Below the pieces are notes generated by a model that saw nothing but the letters and a program-made list of their open reading frames with translations, was not told the origin of the DNA and did no database searches. Source: Segnochrobactrum spirostomi (GTDB lineage: Bacteria > Pseudomonadota > Alphaproteobacteria > Rhizobiales > Segnochrobactraceae). From it: a stretch of 64,000 nucleotides of DNA. Both the position numbers and the translations under genes were made by a program. Shown here piece by piece: positions 53,830-61,500 of the stretch; position 1 is the stretch's first letter, and each line of letters opens with the position of its first letter. The stretch is taken from NCBI RefSeq assembly GCF_009600605.1, contig NZ_VWNA01000003.1:769083-833082 (forward strand), given 5' to 3'.

Positions 53830-55103
53830 CCGACCTCCTGACCCTCTCGGCCCGCGAGACGGCGCGCCGCGTCCGCGCCGGCGACGTCAGTGCGGAGGCG
53901 GTCTGCGCCGCCTTCGCCGACCGGATCGCCGAGCGCGAACCGGACGTGCAGGCCTGGACTTACTACGACCGCGACCGCGCCCTCGCGGAGGCGCGCGGGG
54001 TGGCGGCCGGGCCGCTCGCCGGCATCACGTTCGGGGTCAAGGACGTCATCGACACCGCCGACATGCCGACCGGGTACGGCTCGGCCCTCTACGAGGGCTT
54101 CCGCCCGGTCGCCGATGCGCCCGTCGTCGCCCTCGCCCGCCGCCTCGGCGCGGTGATGATGGGCAAGACGGTCTCGACCGAATTCGCCATGGCGAGCCCC
54201 GGCAAGACCCGCAACCCGGCCGCGCTCGACCATACGCCGGGCGGCTCGTCGAGCGGCTCGTGCGCGGCCATCGCCGCCGGCATGGTCCACGTCGCCTTCG
54301 GCACCCAGACGTCGGGGTCGGTCGTGCGTCCCGCCTCCTTCTGCGGAATCGTCGGCTACAAGCCGAGCTTCGGCACGCTCAACCGCGCCGGGGTCAAAGC
54401 GCTCTCCGACAGCCTCGACACCATGAGCCTGCTCGCCCGCGACGTCCGCGACGCCGCGTTCGCGACCGCCACCCTCGCCGAAATGCCGTCCCTCGAACTC
54501 GGGACCGTCACCGCGCCGAAGACCGTCGGCCTGTTCCGCACCTCGCGCTGGGACTTGGCCGAGCCCGCGACCCGCGACGCACTCGACCGCGCCGCGGACG
54601 CCCTGCGCGCGGCCGGCGTGACCGTGCGCGAGCTCGCCGTGCCGGATGAATTCGAGCGGCTCTATGCCTATCACGACGCCGTCATGGGCTGGGAAACGCC
54701 ACGCACCCTCGCGTTCGAGCATGGGCCGCTCGGCGACCGTATCGCGCCGCTGACCCGCGCCTTCCTCGACCAGCTCGCGAAGGCGACCCGCGCCGATTAC
54801 GACGCCGCCCTCGCCGGCTTGAAGGATCGCGCGGCGATCCTCGACGGCCTTCTCGACGGCTGCGACGTGCTTCTCACCCCCGCTGCGCCCGGCGAGGCGC
54901 CGGCCGGTCTCGCGGCGACCGGCGATCCCGTCTTCAACAAGGTCTGGACGCTGCTCCACGGTCCCGCGATTGCCGTGCCCGCCGGCAATGGCCCGGGCGG
55001 ACTGCCGGTCGGGGTGCAGGTGATCGGCCGTCTCGGCGACGATGCCGCGACGCTCACCGCCGCCGCCTTCCTCGAAGATTCGTTGGCGGAGAACCGGCCA
55101 TGA
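53826..55103 (+). CDS. Amidase signature family hydrolase 2
   Basis: A 425-residue amidase signature enzyme with catalytic Lys in GVKDVID, cis-Ser loop PGGSSSGSCAA, and nucleophile Ser in TQTSGSVVRPAS. It is only distantly like amidase 1, so the two likely have different substrates. In the canonical nic pathway maleamate is hydrolysed by NicF, an isochorismatase-fold enzyme not found here; one of these amidases could substitute. Start and stop both overlap neighbours by ATGA. Confidence 0.88.
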   Translation: MTDLLTLSARETARRVRAGDVSAEAVCAAFADRIAEREPDVQAWTYYDRDRALAEARGVAAGPLAGITFGVKDVIDTADMPTGYGSALYEGFRPVADAPVVALARRLGAVMMGKTVSTEFAMASPGKTRNPAALDHTPGGSSSGSCAAIAAGMVHVAFGTQTSGSVVRPASFCGIVGYKPSFGTLNRAGVKALSDSLDTMSLLARDVRDAAFATATLAEMPSLELGTVTAPKTVGLFRTSRWDLAEPATRDALDRAADALRAAGVTVRELAVPDEFERLYAYHDAVMGWETPRTLAFEHGPLGDRIAPLTRAFLDQLAKATRADYDAALAGLKDRAAILDGLLDGCDVLLTPAAPGEAPAGLAATGDPVFNKVWTLLHGPAIAVPAGNGPGGLPVGVQVIGRLGDDAATLTAAAFLEDSLAENRP

Positions 55104-55654
55104 GGCACCCGACGACACCCGAACCGCGGTCGCCTCTCGCGATCAGCCCCGAGCATATCCACCACGCGGAGCCGCACCTCGTCGAATCCTTCAAGCGCGC
55201 CATGGGCCTGCTCACCGGCGCCGTGACGGTGATCACCGCTGGCCACGGCGAGACGGCGCGCGGGCTCACCGCGACGGCGGTGTGCAGCGTCTCGATCGCG
55301 CCGCCGACGCTGCTCGTCTGCGTCAACCGCAACGGCGAGGCCCACCATGCCATCGCCGACAACGGCGCCTTCTGCGTCAACATCCTCGCCGAACAGAACC
55401 GTCCGGTCGCCGACCGCTTCGCGGGCCGTGCCGGGGCCAAGGGGTCGGAAAAGTTCCTCGGGGCCGATTGGGGTCCGCTCGTGACCGGGGCTCCGGCGCT
55501 CGGCGATGCCCTCGTCAGCATCGATTGCACGATCGCCGAGAGCGTCGAGGCCTACACGCACACCGTCTTCTTCGGAACCGTGCTTGCGGTGCGGCTCGGC
55601 CCGTCGCAGCCGCCCCTCGTCCATTTCGACCGCGCCTACCGCTCCCTGGCCTGA
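55100..55654 (+). CDS. Flavin reductase (HpaC-like)
   Basis: A 184-residue split-barrel flavin reductase: MGLLTGAVTVITAG, GLTATAVCSVSIAPPTLLVCVNR, NGAFCVNILAEQN, and the end PLVHFDRAYRSL, all typical of the HpaC family. It uses NAD(P)H to supply reduced flavin, probably to the HpaB-like oxygenase at 50270. ATGA overlap with amidase 2. Confidence 0.9.
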   Translation: MRHPTTPEPRSPLAISPEHIHHAEPHLVESFKRAMGLLTGAVTVITAGHGETARGLTATAVCSVSIAPPTLLVCVNRNGEAHHAIADNGAFCVNILAEQNRPVADRFAGRAGAKGSEKFLGADWGPLVTGAPALGDALVSIDCTIAESVEAYTHTVFFGTVLAVRLGPSQPPLVHFDRAYRSLA

Positions 55655-55719
55655 TCGGCTTTCACGCCATCGGCCCAACACGAACCTTCAGGGGATTCCC
55701 GGACCGGGAAGATCATCAC

Positions 55720-56763
55720 ATGGCAATCAGTGATTTGGCTCTCGTCGAGGCCTGGAAGGACGTTCTGAAGCTCTCGAAGCTCACCGCGGGCGAACAGGTC
55801 TCGCTGCTCGTCAGCGACGACAGCAATCCGCAGCTCGTGTCGACCGCGCGCATCGCCGTCGGCCAGCTCGGCGGCATCCTGACGATCCTCCAGCTTCCGC
55901 CGCTCAACGGCGACGTGGCGCTCAGCCGCGACAAGTCGGGCTATGTCGGTCACACGGCGCTCAAGGGCAACCGGCCCGCGCTCGAGGCGATGAAGCACTC
56001 CGATCTCGTGATCGACACGATGATGCTGTTGTTCTCGCCGGAACAAGACGAGATCCTCAAGACCGGCGCGCGGATGCTGCTCGCCTGCGAGCCGCCCGAA
56101 GTGATGCTACGCATGAAGCCGAACGCCGACGACGGGCGCCGCGCGACGAACGCCGCGAACCGTCTCGCCACGGCGAAGACGATGACGGTGACGTCGAAAG
56201 CGGGCACGGATTTCCGCTGCGACCTCGGTCAATATCCGGTGCTCAAGCAGCAGGGCTTCGTCGACCGCGCCGGCGGCTGGGACCATTGGCCGAGCTGCTT
56301 CGTCGCCACCTGGCCGAACGAGGGCTCGAGCGAGGGCACCATCGTCATCGACACCGGGGATATCCTGCTCCCCTTCAAGCGTTATGCCCGGGAGCCGATC
56401 CGCCTCACCATCGAGGGCGGCGTGATCCGCAAGATCGAGGGCGGCTTCGAGGCCGAATATCTGCGCTCCTACATGGAGACGTTCGACGACCCGGACGCCT
56501 ATGCGATGGCCCATGTCGGCTGGGGGCTGCACAACCGGGCCCACTGGACCACGCTCGGCCTCTATGACCGCGAGGCGGGCCTCAGCATGGACGCCCGCTC
56601 CTTCATGGGCAACTTCCTGTGGTCGAGCGGGCCGAACACGGAAGCCGGCGGCAACCGCGACACACCCTGCCACATGGACATTCCGCTGCGCGGCTGCTCG
56701 CTCTCGCTCGACGGCGAGCCGATGACGATCGACGGCCGCGTCATTCCCGCCGACCAGCTCTGA
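55720..56763 (+). CDS. nicX: 2,5-dihydroxypyridine 5,6-dioxygenase
   Basis: A 347-residue protein resembling NicX of Pseudomonas putida along its length (DTMMLLFSPEQDEILKTG, WDHWPS, WPNEGSSEGT, GGFEAEYLR, GPNTE, TPCHMDIPLR). The Fe(II) ligands known in NicX, His265, His318 and Asp320, are here at the same numbers (HVGWGL, CHMD). The enzyme opens 2,5-dihydroxypyridine with O2 to N-formylmaleamate. Starts 65 bp after the flavin reductase gene. It fixes the operon as a pyridine-ring catabolic unit. 5-hydroxy-2-pyridone derivatives are alternative substrates. Confidence 0.92.
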   Translation: MAISDLALVEAWKDVLKLSKLTAGEQVSLLVSDDSNPQLVSTARIAVGQLGGILTILQLPPLNGDVALSRDKSGYVGHTALKGNRPALEAMKHSDLVIDTMMLLFSPEQDEILKTGARMLLACEPPEVMLRMKPNADDGRRATNAANRLATAKTMTVTSKAGTDFRCDLGQYPVLKQQGFVDRAGGWDHWPSCFVATWPNEGSSEGTIVIDTGDILLPFKRYAREPIRLTIEGGVIRKIEGGFEAEYLRSYMETFDDPDAYAMAHVGWGLHNRAHWTTLGLYDREAGLSMDARSFMGNFLWSSGPNTEAGGNRDTPCHMDIPLRGCSLSLDGEPMTIDGRVIPADQL

Positions 56764-56768
56764 GGAGC

Positions 56769-56797
56769 CGACCGGGGCGGGTCCACCGCCCCGGTCG
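56769..56797. terminator. Bidirectional terminator after nicX
   Basis: A perfect 12-bp stem (56769-56780 with 56786-56797) and a 5-nt loop GTCCA in the 40-bp gap between convergent nicX and the CMD gene. Strong GC-rich hairpin able to stop both transcripts. Confidence 0.65.
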
Positions 56798-56803
56798 CTC
56801 ACC

Positions 56804-57202
56804 TCACGCTTTCGCCGCAGCGGCCTTGGCATCCTCTTCGGCGAACACCTCGCGAGCGATGCGGAAGCTGTCGAGCGACGCCGGCACCCCGCAATAGATC
56901 GCGACCTGGAGGAACACCTCCCGGATCTCGTCGCGGGTCAGCCCATTGTTGAGGGCGCCGCGGACATGGAGCTTCAGTTCGTGGGGACGGTTCAGCGCCG
57001 CGATCATCCCGAGATTGAGGAGCGAGCGGTCGCGCCGGGCGAGTCCCGGCCGGCTCCACACTTCGCCCCAGCAATAGCGGGTGACGAGCTCCTGCAGCGG
57101 CCGCGTGAAATCGTCGGCCTCGGCCAGCGACTTGTCCACGTAGGCGCTGCCCACGACGGCGCGGCGAATTTCCAGGCCCTTCTCGTAAAGGTCGTCACTC
57201 AT
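56804..57202 (-). CDS. Carboxymuconolactone decarboxylase family protein
   Basis: A 132-residue CMD-family protein (PcaC-like): RDRSLLNLGMIAALNRPHELKLHVRGALNNGLTRDEIREVFLQVAIYCGVPA, with the conserved His of ELKLHVRGA near residue 77. PcaC decarboxylates 4-carboxymuconolactone, but pathway-specific homologues occur in many clusters and no pca genes are here. The start overlaps the GntR stop by ATGA. Function in pyridine catabolism is unknown. Confidence 0.88.
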   Translation of the reverse strand: MSDDLYEKGLEIRRAVVGSAYVDKSLAEADDFTRPLQELVTRYCWGEVWSRPGLARRDRSLLNLGMIAALNRPHELKLHVRGALNNGLTRDEIREVFLQVAIYCGVPASLDSFRIAREVFAEEDAKAAAAKA

Positions 57203-57897
57203 TGATGTGTCTCCGGATCATCGGCTGGGGCGGGGGTGAGAGCGAGCGCGGCGCGCGCGGCGTTCGCCACGTGCCGTTCTGCGAGACGACCGGCGCGCGG
57301 ACCGTCTCGCGCCGCAAGCGCGGTCACGAGGGCATCGATCTCGGCGAGCGACGCGTCCTTGCGCGCGGGATCATTGAGCGAGCGCGCCCGGAGCAGACTG
57401 GTGCGCACGGCGAGCCGTTCGATCAGTTCGAGCGCCACGTCGTTACCGGCACCGCGGCAGAGCGCGCGATAGAAGGCGAGCTTGGTGTCGAGGATGTCGG
57501 GAAGCGGCCCGTTGGCGTAGGCGCTCACGAGCGCGGCCTCTGCGGCCCTGAGAGCGGCGACCGCCGGCGCGTCGGCGCGCTCGCAGAATTGACGCGCGAC
57601 GAGGCCTTCGAGCGCAGCCCGCACGGCGTAGATGTTCTCGGCGTCGGCGCGGCCGAGCACCGCGACCGAAAGGCCCCGCGGCCCGGCGACGAGAAGCCCT
57701 TCGGTTTCGAGCTCGCGCAGCGCCTCGCGCAGTACGGTGCGGCTGACCCCGAGGGCGGCGCAGAGATCCTTCTCGAACAGCCGCTCGCCGGCGGGAAGCC
57801 CGCCGGTTTCGACGAGCCGCCGCAAAGTCGCGGCGAGCTTGCGCCGCAAGGGCGCGCTCTCCTGGACGATCGGGGCGATCTTGGCGCCGGCAACCAT
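57199..57897 (-). CDS. GntR family (FCD) regulator
   Basis: A 232-residue FadR-type regulator: winged helix at residues 15-75 (DLCAALGVSRTVLREALRELETEGLLV) and FCD domain (YAVRAALEGLVARQFCE). It lies upstream of, and is coupled to, the CMD gene and follows the alpha/beta hydrolase gene by 21 bp. A likely regulator of the pyridine module; the palindrome at 58785-58799 in the promoter of its own operon is a candidate site. Confidence 0.9.
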   Translation of the reverse strand: MVAGAKIAPIVQESAPLRRKLAATLRRLVETGGLPAGERLFEKDLCAALGVSRTVLREALRELETEGLLVAGPRGLSVAVLGRADAENIYAVRAALEGLVARQFCERADAPAVAALRAAEAALVSAYANGPLPDILDTKLAFYRALCRGAGNDVALELIERLAVRTSLLRARSLNDPARKDASLAEIDALVTALAARDGPRAGRLAERHVANAARAALALTPAPADDPETHQ

Positions 57898-57918
57898 CTG
57901 CGAGCCTCTTCCTGCCGC

Positions 57919-58698
57919 TCAGCCGAGCAGGAAGGGATCGACGGCGGCGTGAAAGCCCTCCGGCCGGTCGAGGTTCGCCAGGTGGCGGGCGCCGTCGATC
58001 ACGGCGAACTCGGCACCCGGGATGAGCCCGACGATCGCCTCGGAGAGAGACGGCGGCGTGCGCTGATCGCGCGAGCCGACGACGACGCGGGTCGGCACTG
58101 TCACACGCTTGAAGAGTTCGACCACATCGCTGGTGAAGACGGACTGGGCGGCCTCGATATAGGCGTCGGCGCTCATCGCCGCGATGCTCGCGACGAGGGC
58201 CTCGACGTGCGCCGGGTCGCCGTCCTCGACGAGGGTCTCGGTCGCGTAGCGGCGGGCATAGTCGTCTATCGAGCCGTCGCGGATCGTCTTCTCGATCGCC
58301 GCGGCGCGGGTCGCGCCGGCCTCGCCCTGGGTGGCGAAGGAATCGGCGATGACGAGGCTCTTCACGAGGTGCGGCGCGATGTCGGTGAGGTGCGCCGCGA
58401 TCGGCCCGCCCATCGAGATCGCCACCACCTTGGCCGGCTTGCCGCCGAAGGCGGCGAGCACCGCGGCGAGGTCGGTCGCAACGTTGCGCACCGTGAAGCC
58501 GCCGTTGCGGCTCGAGCGGCCATGGCCGCGGGCATCGACGGCGATCACGTCGAAATGCGGCGACCAGCGGCGGATCTGCTCCTGCCAGAGCCACGCGGCG
58601 GTGCCGAGGCTGTGGATCAGGAGAAGCGGCTCTCCAGCACCGGCGCGATCATAGCCGAGGCGTTCCCCATTCACGTCGATCTCGGACACGGCTTCCAT
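57919..58698 (-). CDS. Alpha/beta hydrolase (PcaD/NicD-like)
   Basis: A 259-residue alpha/beta hydrolase: DARGHGRSSR, nucleophile AISMGG near residue 93, acid Asp in GSRDQRTPP, His in GARHLANL. The pattern resembles 3-oxoadipate enol-lactonase. In nic pathways N-formylmaleamate is deformylased by the alpha/beta hydrolase NicD; this gene is the best candidate here for that step, but the CMD neighbour leaves an enol-lactonase role possible. ATG 58698 chosen as the family start. First gene of the minus-strand trio. Confidence 0.82.
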   Translation of the reverse strand: MEAVSEIDVNGERLGYDRAGAGEPLLLIHSLGTAAWLWQEQIRRWSPHFDVIAVDARGHGRSSRNGGFTVRNVATDLAAVLAAFGGKPAKVVAISMGGPIAAHLTDIAPHLVKSLVIADSFATQGEAGATRAAAIEKTIRDGSIDDYARRYATETLVEDGDPAHVEALVASIAAMSADAYIEAAQSVFTSDVVELFKRVTVPTRVVVGSRDQRTPPSLSEAIVGLIPGAEFAVIDGARHLANLDRPEGFHAAVDPFLLG

Positions 58699-58894
58699 CC
58701 CTTGGTTGGCGGTTCGCGGCGGTCCGGCCGCAACGGGGCAGGTCCTCCCCATCGGCCTGCGCCTCATCGTATGGCATTAGTAACGTCATACATTATGACA
58801 GGTCAAATCCTTACGCTGCGCCCCGGCGCGCCCGCTGAGGCGTCGCCGAACGCATCCCCTTTGAAAATCGAGACGCGGAATCGGGAGAAAGCCC
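58699..58894. promoter_or_regulatory. Divergent control region with 15-bp palindrome
   Basis: A 196-bp gap between divergent operons. It contains a perfect palindrome GTCATA-CAT-TATGAC at 58785-58799, AT-rich in a GC-rich region, with ATGGCATTAG just before it. The size and dyad fit a GntR operator; the GntR gene at 57199-57897 is the likely reader. Confidence 0.55.
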
Positions 58895-59608
58895 ATGGAG
58901 ATCGATGACCACGGCGGCGGTGTTTACGGGGTCGTTTTCACCCGCACGGCCGACGGCAACCACCTGACCTCGCCGCAGATCGCGGACTTCGCGGCAACGC
59001 TCGATCGCGTGCTGGCGAAGCCCGATCTCAAGGCGGTGGTTCTGTCCGGCGAGGGCGCGCATTTCTGCGCCGGGCGCATCGGCGCCAAGGGCCTGACCTC
59101 GGCGGCGGACGTGCGGGACGACCTCAACCTCATCCTCGAGGTCAACAGCCGGCTGCGCAGCTCTCCGGTGCCCTTCGTCGCAGCGGTCGAGGGCAAGGCG
59201 TTCGGCTTCGGCTGCGGGTTCTCCACCCAGTGCGACGTGACGATCGCCGGAGATGGCGCCGTGTTCGCGCTGCCGGAGATGTCTCACAAGCTGCCGCCGC
59301 TGATCGTGCTGTCCTATTTCGGCAAGTTCGTCCCGTTCAAGAAGGCCTTCGAACTCGCGCTGACGAGCCGGGAATTCGGCGCGGCCGAAGCGAAGGAGAT
59401 CGGGATCGTCACCGAGGTCGTCCCGACCGGCGGCGCCTTCGAGCGCGCCCTCGCCTTCGCCCGGACGATCGCGGAGCTCGACGCGGAATCGGTCCAGCTC
59501 CTGCGCGCCTTCGCCCGCCGGGTCGCAGGGCTTTCCGACGACATCGAGGCGCGCAACGGCGTCGCGACGATGGCGATCGCCCTCGCCGCCCGCGCGAGCG
59601 CGCACTGA
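58895..59608 (+). CDS. Enoyl-CoA hydratase/isomerase family protein
   Basis: A 237-residue crotonase-fold protein. Oxyanion-hole stretches are HFCAGRIGAKG and EGKAFGFGCG; FALPEMSHKLPP follows. Members hydrate, isomerise or cleave CoA thioesters. The active-site acids are not clearly the usual Glu pair, so the reaction is uncertain. A ribosome site is seen (GGGAGAAAG before the ATG). It is 44 bp before the dehydrogenase gene and likely cotranscribed. A hydratase acting on a non-CoA acid such as an unsaturated amide is conceivable. Confidence 0.85.
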   Translation: MEIDDHGGGVYGVVFTRTADGNHLTSPQIADFAATLDRVLAKPDLKAVVLSGEGAHFCAGRIGAKGLTSAADVRDDLNLILEVNSRLRSSPVPFVAAVEGKAFGFGCGFSTQCDVTIAGDGAVFALPEMSHKLPPLIVLSYFGKFVPFKKAFELALTSREFGAAEAKEIGIVTEVVPTGGAFERALAFARTIAELDAESVQLLRAFARRVAGLSDDIEARNGVATMAIALAARASAH

Positions 59609-59652
59609 GGAGCGCACGGCGCGGCAGCGGCTCCCGTTTCGGAGGAACGACT

Positions 59653-60525
59653 TTGACCGACAGCGTGCTCTTCATCGGGGCGGGACGAATGGGCGGCCTG
59701 ATGGCCGCCCGCCTCGCCGACAGCGGCGTTCCGATCGCCGTCGCGGACCTCTCGGAGGGGGCGCTCGAGCCGTTCCGGGCGCGGGGCCTTCCGACCGCCA
59801 CGACCGGCGCCGATCTGCCGGGCGATATCGTCATCACCATGCTGCCGACCGACCGTCACGTCCGCGACGCCCTCGTCGGTCCCGGCGGCGCCTGCACGAC
59901 GATCCCCCGGGCGATCGTGGTCGACATGTCGAGTGCGGCCCCGGCGAGCACCGTCTCCCTTGCCGGCGATCTCGCAGCGATCGGCACCGAGATGCTCGAC
60001 GCGCCGGTGAGTGGCGGCATGGCGGGGGCGCGCGCCGGCACGCTCATCGCCATGGTCGGCGGCGACAAGGCGGCCTTCGCCCGCATCCGCCCCCTGATGG
60101 AGCGGATGTGTGGCGAGGTGTTCCACCTCGGCCCCGTGGGCTCTGGTCATATCGTCAAGGCGCTCAACAACTTCCTGTCGGCCGCCACGCTGTGGACGGC
60201 GACCGAGGCGCTGATCGTCGGCACCCGCCTCGGCCTCGATCCCGACGCCATGCTCAAGGTGTGGACGGCCGGCTCCGGCAAGAGCCACGCGACCGAGGTG
60301 AAGCTGCCGCGCCACGTGCTGACCGGCACCTTCGATTTCGGCCAGAGCCTCGATTTGTTCTGCAAGGATATCGGCATCGCGGCCGACCTCGCCCGCCGCG
60401 CGGACACCGAAACGCCGGGGCTCGACGCCTTGATCGCCCTGTGGGGCGCCGCCCGCGACCGTCTCGGCGGCGGCGCCGACATCACCGCGATCGCCAGGAT
60501 GCTCGATCCCGACGCCGGAGGGTGA
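59653..60525 (+). CDS. Beta-hydroxyacid dehydrogenase (3-hydroxyisobutyrate type)
   Basis: A 290-residue NAD(P) beta-hydroxyacid dehydrogenase: Rossmann motif GAGRMGG at residues 9-15, substrate motif DAPVSGGMAGA at 126-136, catalytic K169 in GSGHIVKALNN. It begins with TTG at 59653, supported by GGAGGA six bases upstream; no ATG is available in the conserved N-terminus. Substrates in this family include 3-hydroxyisobutyrate, tartronate semialdehyde, and 2-(hydroxymethyl)glutarate in nicotinate fermentation. Pathway role inferred only from neighbours. Confidence 0.88.
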   Translation: MTDSVLFIGAGRMGGLMAARLADSGVPIAVADLSEGALEPFRARGLPTATTGADLPGDIVITMLPTDRHVRDALVGPGGACTTIPRAIVVDMSSAAPASTVSLAGDLAAIGTEMLDAPVSGGMAGARAGTLIAMVGGDKAAFARIRPLMERMCGEVFHLGPVGSGHIVKALNNFLSAATLWTATEALIVGTRLGLDPDAMLKVWTAGSGKSHATEVKLPRHVLTGTFDFGQSLDLFCKDIGIAADLARRADTETPGLDALIALWGAARDRLGGGADITAIARMLDPDAGG

Positions 60526-60666
60526 TCGGGCATTGGTATGGCCTGCAGATCCGCTCAACCGCAATTTTGCCTGGCGGGACGATGAAGTTTTGAAAACGGT
60601 GCGCGGGCGTCTTAAAGTCGTCGTCGTGCGCCGGATGGCGCCACCACCAACGCAAAAAAGGCCGCC

Positions 60667-61437
60667 ATGACCGAGACGCCCGCCCCCGACGCCTCCCTTC
60701 CGCTGTTCTATCGGAAGCCGATCCTCCTGCGGTTTCAGGATCACGGCGCCTATGGCGTGCGCCCGCAGAGCGATTTCCGTTTCGCCGCGGAAGCGATCGC
60801 CGTTCCGCTCGTTGGCAGCGAGTTCGCAGCGGCTGGTCGCCACTATCCGATCGTGTTCGCCACAGAGGGCTCAGTGATGCCGCTCGCGGTGACGGGGATC
60901 GCGGCGGGCCGCAATCTCTTCGTCGAGACCGATGGCCGCTGGCGCTCGGGCACCTACATCCCCGGCTATGTGCGGCGCTACCCGTTCATCGGCATGACCG
61001 CCCCGGACCCGTCCGCGCCGCTGATGCTCGGCATCGACGCCGAGAGCGAGCGCCTGACCAAGAACGCCCACCGCGACAGCGCCGACGCGCTGTTCGACGC
61101 CGCTGGCAAGGCGACGGACACGAGCCGCAACGCCATGGCGCTGTGCGAGGCCTATGCTCTCGACCACGAGCGGACGCGCCTCTTCGGTGAGGCGCTCGAG
61201 GCGAACGGCCTCCTCATCGAGCAGACCGCCCAGGTCCGCTACGCCGACGAGAGCGGCGCGAGCGTGCGTGGCTTCCGCGTCGTCAACGAGCAGGCCTACC
61301 GCGCCCTCTCGCCGGAGGTGCTCGCCGACTTCCACGGCAAGGGCTGGCTCGAGATGATCGTGCTCCACCTCGCCTCCCAGCTTTCGTGGCAGGGTTTGGT
61401 GGAGGCCTCGGCTCCGGCGCAGACCAAGGCGGCCTGA
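60667..61437 (+). CDS. SapC family protein
   Basis: A 256-residue protein of the SapC family: PLVGSEFAAAGRHYPIVF, WRSGTYIPGYVRRYPF, ESERLTKNAHRDSADALFD, and FHGKGWLEMIVLHLASQLSWQGL at the end, all family hallmarks. The original SapC belongs to an S-layer secretion locus of Campylobacter, but proteobacterial relatives are often near oxygenase genes and have no proven role. No signal peptide. Single gene, closed by a terminator. Confidence 0.87.
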   Translation: MTETPAPDASLPLFYRKPILLRFQDHGAYGVRPQSDFRFAAEAIAVPLVGSEFAAAGRHYPIVFATEGSVMPLAVTGIAAGRNLFVETDGRWRSGTYIPGYVRRYPFIGMTAPDPSAPLMLGIDAESERLTKNAHRDSADALFDAAGKATDTSRNAMALCEAYALDHERTRLFGEALEANGLLIEQTAQVRYADESGASVRGFRVVNEQAYRALSPEVLADFHGKGWLEMIVLHLASQLSWQGLVEASAPAQTKAA

Positions 61438-61461
61438 CGGCCCCCGTCTGACCACACGACA

Positions 61462-61484
61462 CGGCGGGCCTTTGCGGCCCGCCG
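61462..61484. terminator. Bidirectional terminator after the SapC gene
   Basis: A perfect 9-bp stem (CGGCGGGCC 61462-61470 with GGCCCGCCG 61476-61484) around TTTGC, between convergent SapC and glycosyltransferase genes. Confidence 0.65.
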
Positions 61485-61500
61485 ATCCCTTCAAGCCACG

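Noticed and set aside
56804..58698. A protocatechuate (pca) branch
   Set aside because: Only CMD-family and PcaD-like genes are present, without dioxygenase pcaGH or cycloisomerase pcaB; they fit better as parts of the pyridine module.
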